Numbered from the stretch's first letter, positions 26,160-37,988 are shown. The stretch: 64,000 nucleotides of DNA from Pseudomonas frederiksbergensis (GCF_017114915.1 NZ_JAAUOE010000012.1:1-64000), one strand, 5' to 3'. Notes: generated by a model from the letters alone, not told the origin. Numbers and translations are program-made.

Positions 26160-27443
26160 TCAAGCCGCGAGCTCACCACTGGCAATCGCATCCGAAGCCG
26201 CCAGCATCGCCCGCAACAACACCGCACACCCGGCCGCCAGGTCATCCGGCGCAGCGTTTTCGATTTCGTTATGGCTGATGCCGCCTTCGCAAGGCACGAA
26301 GATCATCCCGGCCGGGCCGAGTTCGGCGAGGAAGATTGCGTCGTGCCCCGCCCCGCTGACGATGTCCATGTGCGACAGCCCCAGCCCTTGCGCCGCGCCG
26401 CGTACCGCTTCGACGCAGCCCTTGTCGAAATACAGCGGCGGAAAATCGGCGGTGGGGGTCAGTTCGAAGGTCAGGCCGTGTTCCTCGCAGGTGGTTTCGA
26501 TGACCTGGCGGACTTCGGCGATCATTGAATCGAGTCGCGCCGGCTCCAGATGACGGAAGTCCAGGGTCATGCGCACTTCGCCAGGAATCACGTTGCGCGA
26601 GCCAGGGTAGGCTTGCAGGCAGCCGACAGTGCCGCAGGCGTGGGGTTGATGGCCGAGGGCGGCGCGATTGACCGCGCCGACGATCACCGCGGCGCCGACC
26701 AGCGCATCCTTGCGCAGGTGCATCGGTGTCGGACCGGCGTGGGCTTCGACGCCGCGCAGTTTCAGGTCGAACCATTTCTGCCCGAGGGCGCCCATCACCA
26801 CGCCGATGGTTTTGCGCTCGTCTTCAAGAATCGGGCCTTGCTCGATGTGCGCCTCGAAATACGCCCCCACGGCATGGCCACTGACCTTGCGCGGGCCGGC
26901 ATAGCCGATGGCGTTCAGGGCTTCGCCGACGGTCACGCCCTCGGCATCGACCTTGGCCAGGGTTTCCTCAAGGGTGAATTTTTCCGCGAACACGCCGGAG
27001 CCCATCATGCACGGGGCGAAGCGCGATCCTTCTTCGTTGGTCCAGACCACCACCTCCAGCGGCGCCTCGGTTTCCACCCCCAGGTCATTGAGGGTGCGCA
27101 ACACTTCGACCCCGGCCAGCACGCCGAAGCAGCCATCGAACTTGCCGCCGGTGGGCTGGGTGTCGATGTGGCTGCCGGTCATCACCGGTGGCAGGTTCGG
27201 GTTGCGCCCCGGACGGCGGGCGAAGATGTTGCCGACGGCGTCGATGCTGACGGTGCAACCGGCCTCCTCGCACCACTTCACGAAAATGTCCCGGGCCTGG
27301 CGGTCGAGGTCGGTCAGGGCCAGTCGGCAGACCCCGCCCTTGACCGTGGCGCCGAGTCTGGCCAGGTCCATGAGCGACTGCCACAGTCGGTCGCGGTTGA
27401 TGTGCTGATGGGTGGACTGCAGAACGTCTACGGCAGCGTTCAT
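26160..27443 (-). CDS. pydC: N-carbamoyl-beta-alanine (beta-ureidopropionase type) Zn hydrolase
   Basis: This 427-residue M20-family amidohydrolase of the hydantoinase/carbamoylase group probably hydrolyses N-carbamoyl-beta-alanine to beta-alanine, CO2 and NH3, the last step of reductive pyrimidine degradation. Metal-site motifs are visible: GSHIDTQPTGGKFDG with His and Asp, TNEEGSRFAPCMMGS with the Glu pair, and SGAGHDAIFLAELGPAGMIF near the C-terminus. The start at 27443 (MNAAVDVLQSTHQH) follows a GGAGATCACC site. It lies behind the NCS1 transporter on the same strand, in the pyd locus. An L-carbamoylase or allantoate amidohydrolase is possible but less likely given the neighbours. Confidence 0.87.
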   Translation of the reverse strand: MNAAVDVLQSTHQHINRDRLWQSLMDLARLGATVKGGVCRLALTDLDRQARDIFVKWCEEAGCTVSIDAVGNIFARRPGRNPNLPPVMTGSHIDTQPTGGKFDGCFGVLAGVEVLRTLNDLGVETEAPLEVVVWTNEEGSRFAPCMMGSGVFAEKFTLEETLAKVDAEGVTVGEALNAIGYAGPRKVSGHAVGAYFEAHIEQGPILEDERKTIGVVMGALGQKWFDLKLRGVEAHAGPTPMHLRKDALVGAAVIVGAVNRAALGHQPHACGTVGCLQAYPGSRNVIPGEVRMTLDFRHLEPARLDSMIAEVRQVIETTCEEHGLTFELTPTADFPPLYFDKGCVEAVRGAAQGLGLSHMDIVSGAGHDAIFLAELGPAGMIFVPCEGGISHNEIENAAPDDLAAGCAVLLRAMLAASDAIASGELAA

Positions 27444-27466
27444 GGTGATCTCCTCAGTTTTTCTTC

Positions 27467-27576
27467 TGATAGTTCCCACGCTCTGCGTGGGAACTCATCC
27501 ATGGACGCTCTGCGTCCGCTTCTGGGACGCGAAGCGTCCCGGGCTACATTCCCCATGCCGAGCGTGGGAACGATCA
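27467..27576. repeat. GATCGTTCCCACGC nested-palindrome element, copy 2
   Basis: Same architecture as copy 1 with a few base changes (starts TGATAGTTCCCACGC). The TGA stop codon of the transporter gene (27574-27576) lies within its terminal CGATCA. Confidence 0.88.
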
Positions 27577-29058
27577 AACAGCCGACTTCACAGCAGTAGG
27601 ACTCGGCCGCATCACGCTCAACCCGTAATAAATCAGCCCACCAAGGGCCGAGCCGGTGAACCAGCCGTAACTGTAGAACCAGCTGAACGCGTCGCTGCCC
27701 AGCGACAGCAACGTCAACACCACCGGCACGCCGAAGGCGATAAAACCGAACCAGTTCCACGCCGGGTACACGTCGTCGCGGTAGAGGCCGGCCAGATCCA
27801 GCTCCTGTTTCTTGATCAGGAAGTAGTCCACCACCATGATCCCGGCGATCGGCCCCAACAGGCTGGAATAGCCCAGCAACCAGTTGGAATACACCGTCTC
27901 CAGGCTCAGATCCGAGACGATCAGCCCGAGCTTTTTCAGCAGCTCATGAGCCATCAGCGCTAACCCGACCAAACCCGTGAGCATCACCGCCGTGGTGCGG
28001 TTGATGTACTTGGGCGCGACGTTCTGGAAATCGTTGGTTGGCGACACGATGTTGGCCGCAGTGTTGGTGGACAAGGTGGCGATGATGATCAGCGCCATGG
28101 CCAGTGCGACCCAGACCGGGCTCTGGATATGGCCGATCAGGGTGACCGGATCAGAGACGGTGACGCCCACCAGTTTTACCGACGCGGCCGTCATCACCAC
28201 GCCGAGGGAGGCGAACAGGAACATGGTCAGGGGCAAGCCGATGATCTGCCCGATGATCTGATCCTTCTGGCTTTTCGCGTAGCGGCTGAAGTCCGGAATG
28301 TTCAGCGACAACGTGGCCCAGAAGCCGACCATGGCCGTCAGCCCGGCGGCAAAGTAACTGGCCACGCCGGCCCCTTCCGGACGCTTGGCCGGGATCGCCA
28401 GCAGCTCGGTCATCGACACGTTCGGCATGGCCCACACCAACAGCCCCACGCCCACCAGCACCAACAACGGCGCCGAGAGGGTTTCCAGCCATTTGATCGA
28501 GTCCGCGCCACGAATCACCACCCACAGGTTCAAGGCCCAGAACAGCATGAAGCCGATCACCTCGCCAGTACCGCCGAGGGCCTTCCAGCCATCGAACACC
28601 GAGCCGAGAAACAGGTGAATCGCCAGCCCGCCGAACATGGTCTGGATGCCGAACCAGCCGCACGCCACCAGGGCGCGAATCAGGCATGGAATGTTGGAAC
28701 CGAGAATGCCGAAGGACGAGCGCAGCAACACTGGAAACGGAATGCCGTACTTGGTACCAGGGAAGGCGTTCAGGGTCAGCGGGATCAGCACGATGATATT
28801 GGCGAACAGAATCGCCAGCAGTGCTTCGCCGACGGTCAGCCCAAAGTACGCGGTAAGTACGCCGCCGAGGGTGTAGGTCGGCACGCAGATCGCCATGCCG
28901 ACCCATAAGGCGGTGATGTGCCATTTGTTCCAGGTTCGTTCGCGCACCTTGGTCGGTGCCATGTCGTGGTTGTATCGGGGACTGTCGAGGACATCGCTGC
29001 CGGCTTCGAGCTCAAACAAGCCGTCGCGCTCGGTCACTTGCGATCTGATCTGTTGCAT
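27574..29058 (-). CDS. NCS1 family nucleobase transporter
   Basis: This is a cytosine/uracil/hydantoin-type secondary transporter, with about twelve hydrophobic segments across 494 residues. The start at 29058 (MQQIRSQVTERDG) has GGAGCGGCC upstream; longer starts at 29094 or 29226 lack a site. Family features: NKWHITALWVGMAICVPTYTLGG, ALVACGWFGIQTMFGG, LNIPDFSRYAKSQ and the C-terminal SNWLLGYSSLLGPIAGIMVVDYFLIKK. In this locus it most likely imports uracil/thymine or dihydropyrimidines across the inner membrane. It is transcribed with the amidohydrolase gene downstream and divergently from the dihydropyrimidinase gene. Confidence 0.93.
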   Translation of the reverse strand: MQQIRSQVTERDGLFELEAGSDVLDSPRYNHDMAPTKVRERTWNKWHITALWVGMAICVPTYTLGGVLTAYFGLTVGEALLAILFANIIVLIPLTLNAFPGTKYGIPFPVLLRSSFGILGSNIPCLIRALVACGWFGIQTMFGGLAIHLFLGSVFDGWKALGGTGEVIGFMLFWALNLWVVIRGADSIKWLETLSAPLLVLVGVGLLVWAMPNVSMTELLAIPAKRPEGAGVASYFAAGLTAMVGFWATLSLNIPDFSRYAKSQKDQIIGQIIGLPLTMFLFASLGVVMTAASVKLVGVTVSDPVTLIGHIQSPVWVALAMALIIIATLSTNTAANIVSPTNDFQNVAPKYINRTTAVMLTGLVGLALMAHELLKKLGLIVSDLSLETVYSNWLLGYSSLLGPIAGIMVVDYFLIKKQELDLAGLYRDDVYPAWNWFGFIAFGVPVVLTLLSLGSDAFSWFYSYGWFTGSALGGLIYYGLSVMRPSPTAVKSAV

Positions 29059-31120
<2,062 letters not shown>

Positions 31121-31137
31121 ACCTGTACTCCCGACCC

Positions 31138-31243
31138 GATCGTTCCCACGCTCTGCGTGGGAATGCAGCCCGGGACGCTCTGCGTCCCATTGGAACGCGG
31201 AGCGTCCCTTGAGGCATTCCCACGCAGAGCGTGGGAACGATCA
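31138..31243. repeat. GATCGTTCCCACGC nested-palindrome element, copy 3
   Basis: Complete nested palindrome, 17 bp after the dihydropyrimidinase stop codon and inside the hydA-preT-preA operon. Confidence 0.9.
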
Positions 31244-31286
31244 GCCCACCAGAGGCAGTACCTCAAATAACCGTGAGGCCAACACC

Positions 31287-32654
31287 GTGATCAAGACCCT
31301 GAACCACCTCCCGCATCCCCATGAGGACGCGGCCGCCCTCGCCGGCCATTTCACCGACCTGGCACCGCCACTCAACGAGCGTCAGGCGCACCTGGAAGCC
31401 TCGCGCTGCCTGTATTGCTATGACGCACCCTGCGTGAATGCGTGCCCAAGCGACATCGATATTCCGTCGTTCATCCGCAATATCCATCAGGAAAACGTGC
31501 AGGGCGCCGCGCAGAAAATCCTCTCGGCCAACATCCTTGGCGGCAGTTGCGCCCGGGTCTGCCCGACAGAGATCCTCTGCGAGCAAGCCTGCGTGCGCAA
31601 CAACGCCCAGGAATGCGCGCCGGTGCTGATCGGCCTGTTGCAACGCTATGCCGTGGACAACGCGCACTTCAGCGAACACCCGTTCCAGCGCGCCGCCGCA
31701 ACTGGCAAGCGCATTGCTGTGGTCGGTGCCGGCCCGGCCGGTTTGTCCTGCGCGCACCGCAGCGCCATGCACGGCCATGACGTGGTGATTTTCGAGGCAC
31801 GGGAAAAGGCTGGCGGTCTCAACGAGTACGGGATCGCCAAGTACAAACTGGTGGATGATTACGCGCAGAAGGAGCTGGAATTCCTGCTGGGGATTGGCGG
31901 GATCGAGATTCGCCATGGGCACAAGCTTGGCGAGAATCTGACCCTCAGCGAACTGCATCAGCAATTCGACGCGGTGTTCCTCGGCATCGGCCTGGCCGCC
32001 AGCAAACAATTGGGCCTGGCCCATGAAGATGCCCCCGGCCTGCTCGCCGCCACCGACTACATCCGCGAACTGCGCCAGGCCGATGACCTGACGCAACTGC
32101 CACTGGCCGAGCGCTGCATCGTTCTTGGTGCCGGCAACACCGCCATCGACATGGCCGTGCAAATGGCCCGCCTCGGTGCCCGGGACGTGAATCTGGTGTA
32201 CCGCCGTGGCGTCGACGACATGGGCGCCACCGTTCACGAACAGGACATCGCCAAGGCCAATCAGGTGCGGCTGCTGACCTGGGCGCAACCTGAAGAGGTG
32301 CTGCTCGACGATCAGGGCCACGTGCGCGGCATGCGCTTCGCCCGCACCCGCTTGGTGGAAGGTCGCCTGCAAACCACCGGCGAAACCTTCGAACTGGCCG
32401 CCGACGGGATCTTCAAAGCCATCGGCCAGGCTTTCGACGCCGCTGCCCTCGCCGATCCGCTGGCCCGTGAACTCAAGCGTCAGGGCGATCGGATTCAGGT
32501 CGATGAACAGCTGCGCACCAGCATTCCCGGCGTGTATGCCGGCGGCGATTGCACCAGCCTCGATCAGGACCTCACCGTGCAAGCCGTGCAGCACGGCAAG
32601 CTGGCCGCCGAGGCCATCAACGCTCAACTCATGCTCAACGTGGAGGCTGCGTAA
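31287..32654 (+). CDS. preT: Dihydropyrimidine dehydrogenase subunit PreT (PydX)
   Basis: This is the GltD-like, FAD- and NAD(P)H-binding subunit that feeds electrons to PreA for reduction of uracil and thymine. The start is a GTG at 31287 with GAGG upstream, giving 455 residues; the frame extends back into the repeat element without family sequence. The N-terminal Fe-S domain has CLYCYDAPCVNACPSDIDIP and GGSCARVCPTEILCEQAC. The FAD motif VVGAGPAGLSCA lies near residue 137 and a second dinucleotide motif is VLGAGNTAIDMA. The stop TAA directly abuts the preA ATG. Confidence 0.94.
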   Translation: MIKTLNHLPHPHEDAAALAGHFTDLAPPLNERQAHLEASRCLYCYDAPCVNACPSDIDIPSFIRNIHQENVQGAAQKILSANILGGSCARVCPTEILCEQACVRNNAQECAPVLIGLLQRYAVDNAHFSEHPFQRAAATGKRIAVVGAGPAGLSCAHRSAMHGHDVVIFEAREKAGGLNEYGIAKYKLVDDYAQKELEFLLGIGGIEIRHGHKLGENLTLSELHQQFDAVFLGIGLAASKQLGLAHEDAPGLLAATDYIRELRQADDLTQLPLAERCIVLGAGNTAIDMAVQMARLGARDVNLVYRRGVDDMGATVHEQDIAKANQVRLLTWAQPEEVLLDDQGHVRGMRFARTRLVEGRLQTTGETFELAADGIFKAIGQAFDAAALADPLARELKRQGDRIQVDEQLRTSIPGVYAGGDCTSLDQDLTVQAVQHGKLAAEAINAQLMLNVEAA

Positions 32655-33929
32655 ATGGCCGATCTTTCGATTGTCTTCGCCGGTATCAAAGCCCCCAATC
32701 CGTTCTGGCTGGCTTCCGCGCCGCCCACCGACAAAGCCTACAACGTGGTCCGCGCGTTCGAGGCCGGCTGGGGTGGTGTGGTCTGGAAAACCCTGGGTGA
32801 AGACCCGGCGGCGGTCAACGTGTCGTCACGCTACTCGGCGCACTTCGGGGCCAACCGTGAAGTGATGGGCTTCAACAACATCGAGCTGATCACCGACCGC
32901 TCGCTGGAGATCAACCTGCGGGAAATCACCCAGGTCAAAAAGGACTGGCCGGACCGTGCACTGATCGTGTCGTTGATGGTGCCCTGCGTTGAAGAGTCGT
33001 GGAAAAACATCCTGCCGCTGGTGGAAGCCACCGGGGCCGATGGCATCGAACTGAATTTCGGTTGCCCCCACGGCATGCCGGAACGGGGCATGGGCGCGGC
33101 GGTCGGCCAGGTGCCGGAATACGTCGAGCAGGTCACTCGCTGGTGCAAGACTTACTGCTCGTTGCCGGTGATCGTCAAACTCACACCGAACATCACCGAC
33201 ATCCGCATGGCTGCCCGTGCCGCGCACCGTGGCGGCGCCGATGCGGTGTCGCTGATCAACACCATCAACTCGATCACCAGCGTCAACCTGGAACGCATGG
33301 TCGCCAATCCCGCCGTCGGCAGCCAAAGCACCCATGGCGGTTATTGCGGTTCGGCGGTGAAGCCGATTGCGCTGAACATGGTCGCCGAAATCGCCCGCGA
33401 CCCGCAGACCCAGGGCTTGCCGATCAGCGGCATTGGCGGCATCGGCAGCTGGCGCGACGCGGCGGAGTTCATTGCCCTGGGCAGCGGCTCGGTGCAGGTG
33501 TGCACGGCGGCGATGCTGCATGGCTTCCGGATTGTCGAGGAGATGAAGGACGGTTTGTCACGCTGGATGGACAGTCAGGGTTACGCCAGCGTGTCGCAAT
33601 TTTGCGGGCGTGCGGTGGGCAACACCACGGACTGGAAGTACCTGGACATCAACTATCAGGTGATTGCCAAGATTGATCAGGAGGCGTGCATCGGCTGCGG
33701 TCGCTGCCACATCGCTTGCGAAGACACCTCGCACCAGGCGATTGCCAGCCTCAAACAGGCCGACGGCACGCACAAATATGAAGTGATCGATGAGGAGTGC
33801 GTGGGCTGCAACCTGTGCCAGATCACCTGCCCGGTGCAGGATTGCATCGAGATGGTGCCGGTGGATACGGGCAAGCCGTTTCTGGATTGGAACCATGATC
33901 CGAGGAATCCCTACCATGTCACGGTCTGA
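32655..33929 (+). CDS. preA: Dihydropyrimidine dehydrogenase catalytic subunit PreA (PydA)
   Basis: PreA is the FMN/Fe-S catalytic subunit that reduces uracil and thymine to the dihydro forms, with PreT as electron donor. The 424 residues contain an N-terminal dihydroorotate-dehydrogenase-like barrel (NPFWLASAPPTDK, ELNFGCPHGMPERGMG, VIVKLTPNITDI, GIGGIGSWRDAAEFI). Two C-terminal 4Fe-4S clusters are bound by CIGCGRCHIAC and CVGCNLCQITCP. Length is normal. It directly follows preT with no spacing, and a REP pair lies 24 bp after its stop. Confidence 0.95.
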   Translation: MADLSIVFAGIKAPNPFWLASAPPTDKAYNVVRAFEAGWGGVVWKTLGEDPAAVNVSSRYSAHFGANREVMGFNNIELITDRSLEINLREITQVKKDWPDRALIVSLMVPCVEESWKNILPLVEATGADGIELNFGCPHGMPERGMGAAVGQVPEYVEQVTRWCKTYCSLPVIVKLTPNITDIRMAARAAHRGGADAVSLINTINSITSVNLERMVANPAVGSQSTHGGYCGSAVKPIALNMVAEIARDPQTQGLPISGIGGIGSWRDAAEFIALGSGSVQVCTAAMLHGFRIVEEMKDGLSRWMDSQGYASVSQFCGRAVGNTTDWKYLDINYQVIAKIDQEACIGCGRCHIACEDTSHQAIASLKQADGTHKYEVIDEECVGCNLCQITCPVQDCIEMVPVDTGKPFLDWNHDPRNPYHVTV

Positions 33930-33953
33930 ACGCAGCGTTGCCTGAACTGACGC

Positions 33954-34044
33954 CTTCGCGGGCAAGCCTCGCTCCTACAATTTAATGTCGAGCCACATCA
34001 AATGATCGACGCTAAATCTGTAGGAGCGAGGCTTGCCCGCGAAG
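33954..34044. repeat. REP pair (GGAGCGAGGCTTGCCCGC type)
   Basis: Arms 33954-33979 and 34019-34044 are perfect 26-bp inverted repeats between the convergent preA and TetR genes. Confidence 0.9.
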
Positions 34045-34068
34045 AGGTCGGCAGCCGCACCACCAACC

Positions 34069-34689
34069 TCAAGGCTCCAACCCGATCCCGCGCAAGATCA
34101 CACTGGTCACCGTCTGCACCGCCCGTTCGAACTGCATGTCCGACAACGGCTGATGATCATTAAGAATGTTCACCTGGTGATCGAAGTCGGCGTAGTGCTG
34201 GGTCGAGGCCCAGATCATGTACAGCAGGCTGGAAGGCTCTACCGGCAGGATGCGTTTGTCTTCCACCCACTGGCGGATTTTCGCTTCTTTCATCTTGGCC
34301 CAGTCGTACAGGCTCGCGTCCAGTTTCTCACCCAGGGTCGGCGCGCCGTGGATGATTTCGTTGGCCCAGACTTTCGAACCGTACGGCCGGCTGCGGGAAT
34401 GGTTCATCTTGGCGCGGATGTAGCTGCTGAGTACCACGCGCGGGTCATCGAACATCTCGAAGCACAGGGCGTCCTGCTTCCAGACCTCCAGCAAACCCAG
34501 GAGCACCGCGCTGTACAGCTCGCTTTTGGTGCTGAAGTAGTAATGCAGGTTGGAGCGCGGCAGTTGCACTTCGGCGGCGATGTCGGCCATGGCGGTGCCG
34601 CCGAAGCCTTTTTCGGCGAAGACCTTTTCGGCCGCCAGCAGGATTTTTTCGACATTACTGCGACGAATCTCGATCTTGTGATTGCCCAT
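34069..34689 (-). CDS. TetR family regulator of pyrimidine catabolism (RutR/PydR-like)
   Basis: This 206-residue TetR regulator has the N-terminal helix-turn-helix EKILLAAEKVFAEKGFGGTAMADIAAEVQLPRS followed by NLHYYFSTKSELY. The C-terminal ligand domain resembles the RutR group (SSYIRAKMNHSRSRPYGSKVWANEIIHGAP, TQHYADFDHQVNIL), whose members sense uracil or related pyrimidines. The start at 34689 (MGNHKIEIRR) has AGGGAGCCCTC upstream; the longer frame is rejected. It follows preA convergently and probably controls the divergent pyd promoters at 29059-29680, where suitable dyads are present. Confidence 0.9.
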   Translation of the reverse strand: MGNHKIEIRRSNVEKILLAAEKVFAEKGFGGTAMADIAAEVQLPRSNLHYYFSTKSELYSAVLLGLLEVWKQDALCFEMFDDPRVVLSSYIRAKMNHSRSRPYGSKVWANEIIHGAPTLGEKLDASLYDWAKMKEAKIRQWVEDKRILPVEPSSLLYMIWASTQHYADFDHQVNILNDHQPLSDMQFERAVQTVTSVILRGIGLEP

Positions 34690-34799
34690 GAGGGCTCCCT
34701 GACAACAGCGTTGATCAAGACTAGCATCCGCTCTACGTCGCGGCGACAGGGGAAAACGAAACTTCGTACAGCGGTCTGGCGGCAGGTAAACGGGCCGCC

Positions 34800-36527
34800 T
34801 TACGCCAACAACTGACTCAACACCGCGCGCAACTTGCCGGGCTTCACCGGTTTGTTCAGCAAGGGCGCCTCGAGTCGCTGCAAGGAGCGCCGACACTGAT
34901 CGGTGCGGTCTGCGGTGATGATCACCGCCGCAATCGCCTGGCCGAAATGCTCGCGCAAATGCCGGACCACCTCGCAGCCCACCACCCCGTGATCGAGGTG
35001 ATAGTCCGCCAGAATCAGCTCCGGCGCCTGCCCTTGCAAGGCCACCAGCGCGGTCGCCTCATCGGTGGCGGTGACCACCTCGCAGCCCCACTGCCCGAGC
35101 AGCGCGCTCATGCTTTCAAGAATGCTGACTTCGTTGTCCAGCACCAACAGACGCCGCCCCGGCAACGGGTTGCCGGTACTCGGTTGCGGCGCGGCCTGGC
35201 TGATCGGCAGTGGAATCTCATGGGAAATCGGCACCTCAATGCTGAACATCGAACCGCGCCCCGGCAATGAATAAACCTGAATTCTGTAGTCGAGGATATT
35301 GGCGATGCGTTCGACAATCGCCAGCCCCAGCCCCACGCCCTTGCGATCGGCGGCGCGCCCGACATCCAGTTGGTTGAATTCGAGGAAGATCGAGTCGAGA
35401 CGATCCGCCGGGATCCCGCGCCCGGTGTCCCAGACCTCAATACGCAGCGCGTCGCCCCGGCGCCGGGCCCCCAGCAGGATGCTGCCTTCGTCGGTGTAGC
35501 GGCAGGCGTTGCTGAGGAAATTGCGCAGGATTCGGGTCATCAAGCGCAAGTCGGTATGAATGGCGTAATCGCCCATGTGCACCCGCAGGTTCAACCCGGC
35601 GGCCGCCGCCACCGACTGAAACTCCGAGACCAGCGGCCCGAACAATTCGTCGAGGCGGTACAGGGCGATGTCCGGCTTCACCGCGGCCTGATCGAGTCGG
35701 GAAATATCCAGCAGATCGGTGAGTAAATCTTCGGCCCCTTCCAGCGCTTGGTGAGTGCGCTCCACCAGCACCTGTTCGACGTCGGGCAAGTGGCGCTCGC
35801 GCAAGGTCGAGATCAGCAAACGCGCGGCGTTGAGCGGTTGCAGCAGGTCGTGACTGGCGGCGGCGAGGTATTTGTCCTTGCTGCGATTGGCGGCCTCGGC
35901 GGCATCACGGGCATCGCGCAAGGCTTCGGCGATCTGTTTACGCTGGGTGATCTGCTGTTGCAGGTTGCGGTTGGCTTCCAGCAACTCGTTGGTGCGCGCG
36001 GTGACCCGCTGCTCCAGTTGGTCATTGAGCTGTTGCAAACGCTCCTGGGCCTGTTTTCGCTCGGTGATGTCGGCGACAAAACCCTCCACCAGGCCTTGCT
36101 GATCCGGTTTGAGCAGCAGATTCATCAACACGTCGAGGACGCTGCCGTCCTTGCGCCGCAGCTGAGTCTCATAGCCCAGCAGGCTGCGCTCGTGCTGGAG
36201 GATTTCGCCGATGCGTTCCAGCTCCTGCGCCCCACCGACGAACAGCTTGCCCGCCAGGTCCGTCAGGGAAAACAACACCTCCTGCGGGTCGTGATAACCG
36301 AGCATCCGCGCCAGCGCCGGGTTCGCGGCGCGCATGCCTTCTTGCAGGCTGGCCTGGAAGATCCCGTGCACCGCGTTTTCGAACAGCCATTTGTAGCGGT
36401 TGCGTTCGGTTTCCAGCTCGTCCAGGCGCGCGGCGAGTTCCGGGTAATGACTCTTGCGCGCCGAGTGATTGCCCAGGCCGAGCAGCCCGGTCAGCGCCCG
36501 TTGTTGTTCGTCAGAGGGCTTCGCCAT
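34800..36527 (-). CDS. ercS: Soluble PAS hybrid histidine kinase, ErcS-like
   Basis: This 575-residue hybrid kinase has no membrane segment. A PAS domain covers about residues 42-155 (NAVHGIFQASLQEG...VADITERKQ). A coiled coil (160-215) is followed by the HisKA box with H226 in AAASHDLLQPLNAARLL. HATPase motifs are NFLSNACRYT, VWDTGRGIP and GVGLGLAIVERIA. The C-terminal receiver has its Asp in ILADYHLD. Adjacent to ercA, it occupies the place of P. aeruginosa ErcS in the ethanol-oxidation regulon. The start at 36527 overlaps the end of ercA by 17 bp, indicating coupling. Confidence 0.85.
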   Translation of the reverse strand: MAKPSDEQQRALTGLLGLGNHSARKSHYPELAARLDELETERNRYKWLFENAVHGIFQASLQEGMRAANPALARMLGYHDPQEVLFSLTDLAGKLFVGGAQELERIGEILQHERSLLGYETQLRRKDGSVLDVLMNLLLKPDQQGLVEGFVADITERKQAQERLQQLNDQLEQRVTARTNELLEANRNLQQQITQRKQIAEALRDARDAAEAANRSKDKYLAAASHDLLQPLNAARLLISTLRERHLPDVEQVLVERTHQALEGAEDLLTDLLDISRLDQAAVKPDIALYRLDELFGPLVSEFQSVAAAAGLNLRVHMGDYAIHTDLRLMTRILRNFLSNACRYTDEGSILLGARRRGDALRIEVWDTGRGIPADRLDSIFLEFNQLDVGRAADRKGVGLGLAIVERIANILDYRIQVYSLPGRGSMFSIEVPISHEIPLPISQAAPQPSTGNPLPGRRLLVLDNEVSILESMSALLGQWGCEVVTATDEATALVALQGQAPELILADYHLDHGVVGCEVVRHLREHFGQAIAAVIITADRTDQCRRSLQRLEAPLLNKPVKPGKLRAVLSQLLA

Positions 36528-37674
36528 AGACGACCTCGACGTCGCGCAGACTGGACTCGCGCGGGTTGGTAAGGATGCAGGGGTCATCCATGGCATGTTG
36601 CGACAGGAACGGAATGTCCGCCGTACTCACCCCGTGCAGGCCCAGGGTTTCGTGGAAGCCGATGGCGTGTTTGAGGGCGATCAGGTGGTTGACCAGACGC
36701 CCGCAGATCTGCCGGTGGTTCAGGCCGCGACAATCGATGCCGAAGGTTTCGGCAATCACCTTGAAGCGCTCCGGCGCCGAGCTGTAATTGAACGCCACCA
36801 CGTGTTCCACCAGCACCGCGTTGCACAAACCGTGGGGCAGATCGAGGAATCCACCGAGGCTGTGGGACATGGCATGCACCGCACCCAGAATCGCGTTGGA
36901 AAACGCCAGCCCGGCCTGCATGCTGCCGAGCATGATTTTTTCCCGCAGGGCGATGTCGTTCGGGTTGGCGATCATTTGCACCAGATTGCCGTTGATCAGC
37001 CGCATCGCTTCCAGCGCATGCGGGTCGGTCAACGGCCCGTGACCGGTGGAGACGAAGGCTTCGATGGCGTGGACCAACGCGTCGATGCCGGTACAGGCCG
37101 ACAGGAACGGGTCCATGCTCAGGGTGGTTTCCGGGTCGATCAGCGACACGTCCGGCACCGCGGCCTTGCTGACGATGGAGAATTTCATGCGTTCCTGCTG
37201 ATTGGAGATGATCACGAACTGCGACACGTCGGCCGACGTGCCGGCGGTGGTCGGGATCAGGATCAGCGGCGGGCTGGGCATACGCAGGGTGTCCACGCCC
37301 TCGAATTCAAGGATGTTGCGCCCGTGGGCGACAACGATGCCGATGCCCTTGCCGCAATCCATCGGGCTGCCGCCGCCGACCGCCACAATCACATCGCAGT
37401 GATTCTCCCGGTACCGCTCGGCGCCGAGCATGACTTCTTCGATCCGCGGGTTGGGCGAAACGTCGCTGTAAACACAAAAATCGATACCCTGGGCTTGCAG
37501 GCTGGCCTCGACATCGGCGACCCAGCCGGCGGCGATCACACCGGGATCGCTGACCACCAGCACCTTGCGGGCACCGAAGGTCTTGGCGTAGTTGCCGACG
37601 TTGTGCCGACAGCCGGCGCCGAAGATGATTTCAGGCGAAACGAATTTACGCAGTTGACTGAGATTCTGGCTCAT
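36511..37674 (-). CDS. ercA: Iron-containing alcohol dehydrogenase ErcA
   Basis: ErcA is a 387-residue group III (iron-type) alcohol dehydrogenase that in Pseudomonas is tied to signalling in the ethanol-oxidation cascade rather than to bulk catabolism. NAD-binding features are the GGGSPMDCGKG motif and PTTAGTSADVSQF. Metal ligands are visible in DALVHAIEAFVST (Asp/His), HAMSHSLGGFLDLPHG (His pair) and a later His. It lies between the pqq genes and ercS and overlaps ercS by 17 bp. Length and domain content are normal. Confidence 0.9.
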   Translation of the reverse strand: MSQNLSQLRKFVSPEIIFGAGCRHNVGNYAKTFGARKVLVVSDPGVIAAGWVADVEASLQAQGIDFCVYSDVSPNPRIEEVMLGAERYRENHCDVIVAVGGGSPMDCGKGIGIVVAHGRNILEFEGVDTLRMPSPPLILIPTTAGTSADVSQFVIISNQQERMKFSIVSKAAVPDVSLIDPETTLSMDPFLSACTGIDALVHAIEAFVSTGHGPLTDPHALEAMRLINGNLVQMIANPNDIALREKIMLGSMQAGLAFSNAILGAVHAMSHSLGGFLDLPHGLCNAVLVEHVVAFNYSSAPERFKVIAETFGIDCRGLNHRQICGRLVNHLIALKHAIGFHETLGLHGVSTADIPFLSQHAMDDPCILTNPRESSLRDVEVVYGEAL

Positions 37675-37988
37675 TGGAAAGCCTGTTTCTTATTGTTTTG
37701 AAGGTAAAGCCACACTAACGCATCCGGCTGCGAATGCAATCAGACCAATGGGTAACCACTGCCCGGGATGCACTTGGATTTTGCATTCACCGAAGATCCG
37801 GCACATTCGATATCTCTATTGCCTGACACACCGCTTTCGCGGGCAAGCCCTAATGCCAGTCAGTTAAGCGAATCCCCTGTAGGAGCGGGCTTGCCCGCGA
37901 AGACATCGGTACAGTCAACATTGATGTCGCCTTAAACACCGCTTTCGCGGGCAAGCCCGCTCCTACAAAGTGATTTGTGCTGTTCGAT
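37675..37988. repeat. REP cluster between ercA and pqqE
   Basis: This 314-bp gap has no gene. It contains three REP copies: a partial one near 37834-37850, one at 37878-37902 and one in the opposite orientation at 37940-37967. pqqH and pqqD are not here. Confidence 0.85.
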
